Below, piece after piece: positions 59,417 through 64,000 of a DNA stretch of 64,000 nucleotides. The position numbers were made by a program, and so were the translations under genes. Numbering within the stretch: the first letter of the stretch is position 1; each line of letters starts with the position of its first letter. The notes below the pieces were generated by a model, which was not told the DNA's origin, searched no databases, and saw only the letters and a list, made by a program, of their open reading frames with translations. Source of the DNA: CALGFH01 sp036003705 (GTDB lineage Bacteria > Actinomycetota > CALGFH01); the NCBI GenBank assembly GCA_036003705.1, contig DASYSE010000079.1:11937-75936 (forward strand). The letters run 5' to 3'.

Positions 59417-60229
59417 TCAGGGACGCTTGGGGAACTTGGTGAAGTCGGGGGGGCGTTTCTCGCGGAAGGCGTTGCGGCCCTCCTGGGCCTCCTCGGTCAT
59501 GTAGTAGAGCAGGGTGGCGTCGCCGGCGAGCTGCTGGACGCCGGCCAGGCCGTCGGTGTCGGCGTTGAGGCCGGCCTTGAGCAGCCGCAGGGCCAGCGGG
59601 CTGTGCTCCAGGATCCGCTGGCACCACTCGACCGTGACCCGCTCCAGGTCGGCCAGCGGCACGACCGTGTTGACCAGGCCCATGGCCAGCGCCTCCTGGG
59701 CGTCGTACTGGCGGCACAGCAGCCAGATCTCGGCGGCCTTCTTGCGCCCGACGGTGCGGGCCAGCATCCCCATGCCGTAGCCGCCGTCGAAGGACCCGAC
59801 CCGCGGGCCGGTCTGGCCGAAGCGGGCGTTGTCGGCGGCGATGGTCAGGTCGCAGACCAGGTGGAGCACGTGCCCGCCGCCGACGGCGTAGCCGGCCACC
59901 ATCGCGATCACCGGCTTGGGCAGCCGCCGGATCTGGATCTGGAGGTCGAGCACGTTCAGGCGGCCGATGCCGTGCTCGTCGACGTAGCCGTCGTCGCCCC
60001 GGATGCGCTGGTCGCCGCCCGAGCAGAAGGCGTCGGGGCCCTCGCCGGCCAGCACGATGACCCCGATCGCCGGGTCGTCGCGGGCGAGCTCGAAGGCGTC
60101 CTTGAGCTCGAACAAGGTCTTGGGCCGGAACGCGTTGCGGACCTCCGGCCGGCAGATGGTGACCTTGGCGATCCCCTCGGCGGTCTCGTACCGGATGTCG
60201 GTCCAGTTGCCCTGCTGCTGCCACTCCAC
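59417..60229 (-). CDS. menB: 1,4-dihydroxy-2-naphthoyl-CoA synthase
   Basis: 270 aa crotonase-fold enzyme that ring-closes o-succinylbenzoyl-CoA to DHNA-CoA. Seen: DIRYETAEGIAKVTICRPEV, RNAFRPKTLFELKDAFELAR, FCSGGDQRIRGDDGYVDEHG (MenB-specific loop with oxyanion Gly), VAGYAVGGGHVLHLVCDLTI, GQTGPRVGSFDGGYGMGMLA and AEIWLLCRQYDAQEALAMGL. The FDGGYG tyrosine motif is diagnostic. GTG start at 60229; divergent from menE (60 bp). Confidence 0.96.
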   Translation of the reverse strand: MEWQQQGNWTDIRYETAEGIAKVTICRPEVRNAFRPKTLFELKDAFELARDDPAIGVIVLAGEGPDAFCSGGDQRIRGDDGYVDEHGIGRLNVLDLQIQIRRLPKPVIAMVAGYAVGGGHVLHLVCDLTIAADNARFGQTGPRVGSFDGGYGMGMLARTVGRKKAAEIWLLCRQYDAQEALAMGLVNTVVPLADLERVTVEWCQRILEHSPLALRLLKAGLNADTDGLAGVQQLAGDATLLYYMTEEAQEGRNAFREKRPPDFTKFPKRP

Positions 60230-60275
60230 GGGCGTTCGCGCTCCTCGGCAGGCTTCTCGGCGGCGACGGCCCTGC

Positions 60276-60289
60276 TAGCCTACCGGGCC
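60276..60289 (+). promoter_or_regulatory. Leaderless promoter -10 (TAGCCT) of menE
   Basis: TAGCCT at 60276-60281, 8 nt, then the ATG of menE. No Shine-Dalgarno. Third leaderless-type start among the plus-strand men genes. Confidence 0.5.
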
Positions 60290-61606
60290 ATGTCAGAGTC
60301 TGTTCGGCTGGTGGCCATCGCCCTTCCTCGCCCGGCCGCCGCCACCGCGGTCGTGGCCGCCTGGGAGGCCGGGGAGGCGGTCCTGCCGCTCGACCCGGAC
60401 GCCCCCGCGCCGCAGCTGACCGGCGCGCTGGCCGCCGCCCGGCCCACCCACCTGCTGGACGGCGACGGGCGGAGCCGCCTGCGCGGCGGCCAGCCGGTCG
60501 AGCCGGGCATCGCCGCGGTGGTCGCCACCTCGGGCACCAACGGGCTGCCGAAGGCGGTCGAGCTGGGCGCGGATGCGATCCGGTTCTCGGCCCTTGCCGT
60601 CTCGGCCGCGCTGGAGGCCGGGCCGGGCGACCGCTGGCTGTGCTGCCTGCCCGTGCACGGCGTGGCCGGGCTGGCCGTCCTGGCCCGGGCCTGGCGGACC
60701 GGCCTGCCGGTCGAGGTCCAGCAACGCTTCGACCCGGCCGCCGTCGCCGCCGCGGCCGGCCGGGCCACCCTGGTGTCGCTGGTGCCGACCATGCTGCGCC
60801 GGTTGCTGGCCGCCGGCGTCGAGATGGCCCGGTTCCGGATGGTGCTGCTCGGCGGCGGGCCCATCCCCGCCGATCTGCTGGAGGAGGCCGCCGGCCGGGG
60901 GGTCGGCCTGGTCCGCACCTACGGGCTCACCGAGACGTTCGGGGGTGTGGTCCACGACGGCCACCCGCTGGACGGTGTCGAGCTGGAGATCGGGGAGCCC
61001 GGGCGGCTCGAGCCTGGCCTCCCGGAGCGAGGGTCCGGGGAATCGGGGCCGAGGGCCCGCGACCATCGGGCACCCGACGGCGAGATCCTGCTGCGCGGCC
61101 CGATGCTGTTCCGCCGCTACCGCGGCGACCCGGGGCGCACCGCGGCCGCGCTCCGCGGCGGCTGGCTGCGAACCGGCGACCTCGGCCGGCTCGGCCCGGA
61201 CGGCCACCTGGTGGTGCTGGGCCGGCGTGACGAGCTGCTGATCAGCGGCGGGGTCAACGTCCACCCGGCCGAGGTCGAGGCGGTGCTCGCCACCCACCCG
61301 GCCGTCGCCGAGGCTGCCGTGGCCGGCCGCCCCGACCAGGAATGGGGGCAGCGGGTGGCCGCCTTCGTGGTCCCGCGCGACCCCGCGGCCCCACCCACCC
61401 TGGCCGAGCTGCGCGCCTTCGCCCTGGAGCGGCTGGCGCCGGCCAAGGCTCCCCGCGAGCTGGTCCTGGTCGCGGCCCTGCCCCGCGGTCCCTCCGGCAA
61501 GCTGCTCCGCCGCCTCCTGCCCCAAGCGGACGTTCAGGACGTGCCGGCGGCCGCCTCCCGGGCGGCCAGGTCGGCGGCCAACGACCCGGCCGGGAAGCCG
61601 ACATAG
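60290..61606 (+). CDS. menE: o-Succinylbenzoate-CoA ligase
   Basis: 438 aa ANL-superfamily adenylating enzyme; activates o-succinylbenzoate. It is shorter than usual because the N-terminal domain is compact, as in actinobacterial MenE. Seen: P-loop VVATSGTNGLPKAVELGADA, WLCCLPVHGVAGLAVLARAW, VLLGGGPIPADLLEEAAGRG, RTYGLTETFGGVVHDG, GWLRTGDLGRLGPDGHLVVL, SGGVNVHPAEVEAVLATHPA, LAPAKAPRELVLVAALPRGP and the C-terminal Lys in SGKLLRRLLP. Some 30 weakly conserved residues follow and overlap the next, antisense small gene. Confidence 0.92.
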   Translation: MSESVRLVAIALPRPAAATAVVAAWEAGEAVLPLDPDAPAPQLTGALAAARPTHLLDGDGRSRLRGGQPVEPGIAAVVATSGTNGLPKAVELGADAIRFSALAVSAALEAGPGDRWLCCLPVHGVAGLAVLARAWRTGLPVEVQQRFDPAAVAAAAGRATLVSLVPTMLRRLLAAGVEMARFRMVLLGGGPIPADLLEEAAGRGVGLVRTYGLTETFGGVVHDGHPLDGVELEIGEPGRLEPGLPERGSGESGPRARDHRAPDGEILLRGPMLFRRYRGDPGRTAAALRGGWLRTGDLGRLGPDGHLVVLGRRDELLISGGVNVHPAEVEAVLATHPAVAEAAVAGRPDQEWGQRVAAFVVPRDPAAPPTLAELRAFALERLAPAKAPRELVLVAALPRGPSGKLLRRLLPQADVQDVPAAASRAARSAANDPAGKPT

Positions 61607-61785
61607 GCCCTGGCCCCGGACGCGACCTTGTGCAGCCGGCCGAACACCCGCCGCCAGAGCAGCCGCTCCAGCTCGTCCAGCCGCTGGTAGACCTCCTCCC
61701 GCGTGACCACCCCCCGCAGGTGCCCCTGCCAGACGGCGGCCACCTCCAGGTCGACGAAGGCCGTGCGGCGCCGATCCTCTGTCAC
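61534..61785 (-). CDS. Small hypothetical protein
   Basis: 83 aa from GTG 61785. Hydrophilic: RRTAFVDLEVAAVWQGHLRG, VVTREEVYQRLDELERLLWR, then FGRLHKVASGARAYVGFPAG. Helical and charged, no membrane segment. Overlaps the last 73 bases of menE on the opposite strand. I recognise no family. The sequence looks coding (coherent amphipathic helix) rather than a shadow frame, but evidence is modest. Confidence 0.5.
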   Translation of the reverse strand: MTEDRRRTAFVDLEVAAVWQGHLRGVVTREEVYQRLDELERLLWRRVFGRLHKVASGARAYVGFPAGSLAADLAAREAAAGTS

Positions 61786-61943
61786 GACATGCCCCCCGTG
61801 TCGTCGGTGCAGGAAGATTCTTCCACATCGAGGATTACGAGGGGAACGAGGTGATCGCTAGACTCACGGTTTGCTGACCCCAGTTACCATAGAATCCCGG
61901 GGGTCTGCATGGATGCTCCCGGCGACCTTGGATGGAGGTGCCT

Positions 61944-63758
61944 GTGGGCTTCGAGGTCGACCGCGCCGCGCCGGACACCACCCAGGTGCCCGAGCCGCAG
62001 CCGCCGGCCGCCCAGCAGCGGCCGCTCGGCCGCCGCGTGCGTGCGCTGGCCGCCCGGTCGATGCACCCGTTCGGCCATGGCCCGACCACCGACCGGCCGC
62101 TGGAGTCGCTGGTCGCCGCCCACCGGGCCGCCCATCCACGGGCCGACACGCGCCTGCTGCACCAGGCCTACGAGGTGGCCGAGCGCGAGCACCGGGGCCA
62201 GCAGCGGACCAGCGGCGAGCCGTTCATCACCCACCCGGTGGCGGTGGCCAGCATCCTGGCCGAGCTCGGCATGGACACCACCACCCTGGTCGCGGCCCTG
62301 CTCCACGACACCGTCGAGGACACCGGCTACACCCTCGAGCAGACGCGGGCCGACTTCGGCGACGAGATCACCCACCTGGTGGACGGGGTGACCAAGCTCG
62401 ACACGATGGAGTTCGGCCACGCCGCCGAGGCCGAGACGATCCGCAAGATGATCGTGGCCATGGCCCTCGACCTCAGGGTGCTGATCATCAAGCTCGCCGA
62501 CCGGCTCCACAACATGCGCACCCTCAGGTTCCAACCGGCGCACAAGCAGCAGCGGACCGCACGGGCGACCCTCGAGGTGCTGGCCCCGCTGGCCAACCGG
62601 CTCGGCCTCCAGGTGATCAAGCGGGACCTGGAGGACCTGGCCTTCGCCACCCTGCACCCGGCCGAGCACGACGAGATCGTGCGCGTGGTCGACCAGCGGG
62701 ACCCGGGCCGCCGCGAGCACGTCGCCATGCTGACCCGCCAGGTCGCCTCCGACCTGCGTGCGGCCAGGACCAAGGCGTCCGTGGTCCCCCACCCCCGGCA
62801 CTACTACTCGATCTACCAGACGATGCTGGAGCTCGGCAGCCGCGAGATCCACGACCCGGACCGCATCCTGGTGATCGTCGCCGGCGGCGCCAGCGACTGC
62901 TACATCGCGCTGGGCGCCGTCCATGGGCGCTGGCACCCGGTGCCCGGCCGGTTCAAGGACTTCATCGCCGCGCCCAAGCTCAACGGCTACCAGTCGCTGC
63001 ACACCACCGTGATCGGCCCGGGCGACGAGCCGGTCGAGGTCCACATCCGCACCGAGGCCATGCACCGCACCGCCGAGTATGGGGTGGTCGCGCAGGCCAG
63101 GGAGGCGCGCAGCCGCCGCGCCGCCGCCCAGGGCGACGCCACCGGCAACGCCGACGACCTGGACTGGCTGCACCGGCTGCTGGACTGGCAGCGGGCGGTG
63201 TCGGACCCGGGGGAGTTCCTGGAGTCGCTCCGCTCCGACCTGTCCGACGACGAGGTGCTGGTCTTCACCCCCAAGGGCGACGCCCTGACCCTGCCGGCCG
63301 GCGCCACGCCGGTCGACATGGCCTATGCGCTCCGGACCGAGCTGGGCCACCACTGCATGGGCGCCCGCGTCAACGGCCAGCTGGTCCCGCTGGCCAGCGT
63401 CCTTGCCGACGGGGACGTGGTCGAGGTGCTCACCTCGAACTCGGATATCCCGGGGCCCTCCAAGGAGTGGCTCGGGTTCGTCCGCAGCCCCCAGGCCCAC
63501 GTCAAGATCCGCCAGTGGCTGGCCTCCCAGCGCCGCGACGACGCCGTCGACGCCGGCCAGCAGGCCATCGGCGAGGTCCTGGCCGACCAGGGCTGGTCGC
63601 TCCAGCGGGCCAAGGAGGACGGCTCGCTGGCCATGCTGGACTCCGCCGACCTGGAGGCGATGTACCGCGCCGTCGGCCAGGACCAGCTGTCGGCCCAGTC
63701 GGTCGCCCAGTGGCTGGTCACCGTGCTGGGCGACCAGCCGGAGGGCGACGCGCCCTAG
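61944..63758 (+). CDS. RelA/SpoT-family (p)ppGpp enzyme, short form
   Basis: 604 aa. HD hydrolase domain complete: HQAYEVAEREHRGQQRTSGE, FITHPVAVASILAELGMDTT, LVAALLHDTVEDTGYTLEQT, LIIKLADRLHNMRTLRFQPA. The synthetase domain is recognisable but altered: VVPHPRHYYSIYQTMLELGS (usually RPKHYYSIYQKM), DCYIALGAVHGRWHPVPGRF, KDFIAAPKLNGYQSLHTTVI and EVHIRTEAMHRTAEYGVVAQ. TGS domain VLVFTPKGDALTLPAGATPV. The chain ends after the helical region, without zinc-finger and ACT/RRM domains. GGAGG 5 nt before GTG 61944 favours that start; ATG 61932 is in frame. Confidence 0.88.
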   Translation: MGFEVDRAAPDTTQVPEPQPPAAQQRPLGRRVRALAARSMHPFGHGPTTDRPLESLVAAHRAAHPRADTRLLHQAYEVAEREHRGQQRTSGEPFITHPVAVASILAELGMDTTTLVAALLHDTVEDTGYTLEQTRADFGDEITHLVDGVTKLDTMEFGHAAEAETIRKMIVAMALDLRVLIIKLADRLHNMRTLRFQPAHKQQRTARATLEVLAPLANRLGLQVIKRDLEDLAFATLHPAEHDEIVRVVDQRDPGRREHVAMLTRQVASDLRAARTKASVVPHPRHYYSIYQTMLELGSREIHDPDRILVIVAGGASDCYIALGAVHGRWHPVPGRFKDFIAAPKLNGYQSLHTTVIGPGDEPVEVHIRTEAMHRTAEYGVVAQAREARSRRAAAQGDATGNADDLDWLHRLLDWQRAVSDPGEFLESLRSDLSDDEVLVFTPKGDALTLPAGATPVDMAYALRTELGHHCMGARVNGQLVPLASVLADGDVVEVLTSNSDIPGPSKEWLGFVRSPQAHVKIRQWLASQRRDDAVDAGQQAIGEVLADQGWSLQRAKEDGSLAMLDSADLEAMYRAVGQDQLSAQSVAQWLVTVLGDQPEGDAP

Positions 63759-64000
63759 GAGGCCACGGCGAGGTCCAGCTCGAGCCAGGCGGCCAGGTCC
63801 TCGATCTCGCCGTCCACCGCGGCGGCCACGGTCTCCTCGAAGGCCACATCCTGGTGGACCGCGTTGACGCGGAGCACCCCGGCCCGGCGGTCGGCGGTGG
63901 CGTCGAGCTTGCCCACCAGCCGGTCGCCGTACAGGATGGGCAGCGCGAAGTACCCCCACCGGCGCCTGGCCGCCGGCTTGTACATCTCCAGGTAGTAGTC
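63755..64000 (-). CDS. YcaQ-like winged-helix DNA glycosylase, C-terminal part (gene runs out of window)
   Basis: Last 81 residues of a HTH_42/YcaQ family protein; the 5' part is beyond base 64000. Seen: LEMYKPAARRRWGYFALPIL, YGDRLVGKLDATADRRAGVL and FEETVAAAVDGEIEDLAAWL. YxKPxxRRxYGYxxLPxLxGDxLVGRxD is the family's C-terminal signature. Relatives unhook interstrand cross-links. Its TAG shares the CTAG tetranucleotide with the stop of the Rel-like gene (convergent). Confidence 0.85.
   Translation of the reverse strand, partial: DYYLEMYKPAARRRWGYFALPILYGDRLVGKLDATADRRAGVLRVNAVHQDVAFEETVAAAVDGEIEDLAAWLELDLAVAS

Overview
The window is about 64 kb of very GC-rich, gene-dense DNA that reads as an actinobacterial chromosome segment. 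The evidence is two F420/flavin luciferase-like monooxygenases, a split HelR-type RNA-polymerase recycling ATPase, a Streptomyces-type conservon (sensor kinase, Roadblock, DUF742), a menaquinone pathway, a LigD-type polymerase, frequent GTG/TTG starts, and several genes whose ATG lies 6-9 nt after a TANNNT box (leaderless style). I would call it a deep-branching or uncultivated actinobacterium; genus cannot be read from the sequence. I saw no rRNA, tRNA, IS transposase, integrase or CRISPR array.

Layout. 0-2.6 kb: pta (5' end outside the window) and ackA, acetate/acetyl-phosphate interconversion, followed by a threefold 71-73 bp repeat. 2.9-11.2 kb: LhgO-type oxidase, LigD-type polymerase, histidine phosphatase, frameshifted GNAT, LLM monooxygenase, SDR remnant, small membrane protein, HAD phosphatase, and a head-to-head dimethylargininase/class III aminotransferase pair. 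11.3-20.6 kb: HelR broken into two overlapping frames, serine hydrolase, GT-C-like membrane protein, an aminotransferase that has lost its catalytic core, class II aldolase, and a GNAT + OSBS/NSAR pair. 20.8-23.3 kb: lipoprotein and a phytoene-dehydrogenase-like oxidoreductase.

23.4-35.1 kb is a transport and sensing island: amidohydrolase (deaminase type), divergent NitT/TauT-type ABC transporter with lipoprotein receptor, a 2OG-Fe(II) oxygenase in the same operon, a LivK-like lipoprotein, a conservon CvnA-CvnB-CvnC without a CvnD GTPase, and a second, orphan copy of the ABC receptor with a promoter resembling that of the transporter operon. I regard this as the most interesting system in the window.

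35.3-54.2 kb: DUF559 nuclease-like protein, TPP enzyme, secreted phosphoesterase, RsbW-like ATPase, LLM + anthraniloyl-CoA-monooxygenase-like fusion, a nucleotidyltransferase-BON fusion coupled to a metallophosphoesterase, TetR with its palindromic operator beside a decayed divergent gene, penicillin-acylase-like hydrolase, L,D-transpeptidase, acyl-CoA dehydrogenase, dodecin, and a dhaM-dhaL-iclR operon without dhaK. 54.2-61.8 kb: menF, menD, menH, menA, menB and menE on alternating strands; menC is 35 kb away at 19.5 kb. 61.9-64 kb: a Rel/SpoT-family protein lacking the usual C-terminus and with a diverged synthetase, and the 3' part of a YcaQ-like gene.

Several genes are broken (GNAT, SDR, HelR, aminotransferase, PPOX-type, methyltransferase, the TetR-divergent gene). 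Some carry deletions too large for base-call error, suggesting ongoing decay, although assembly artefacts cannot be excluded from the sequence alone.
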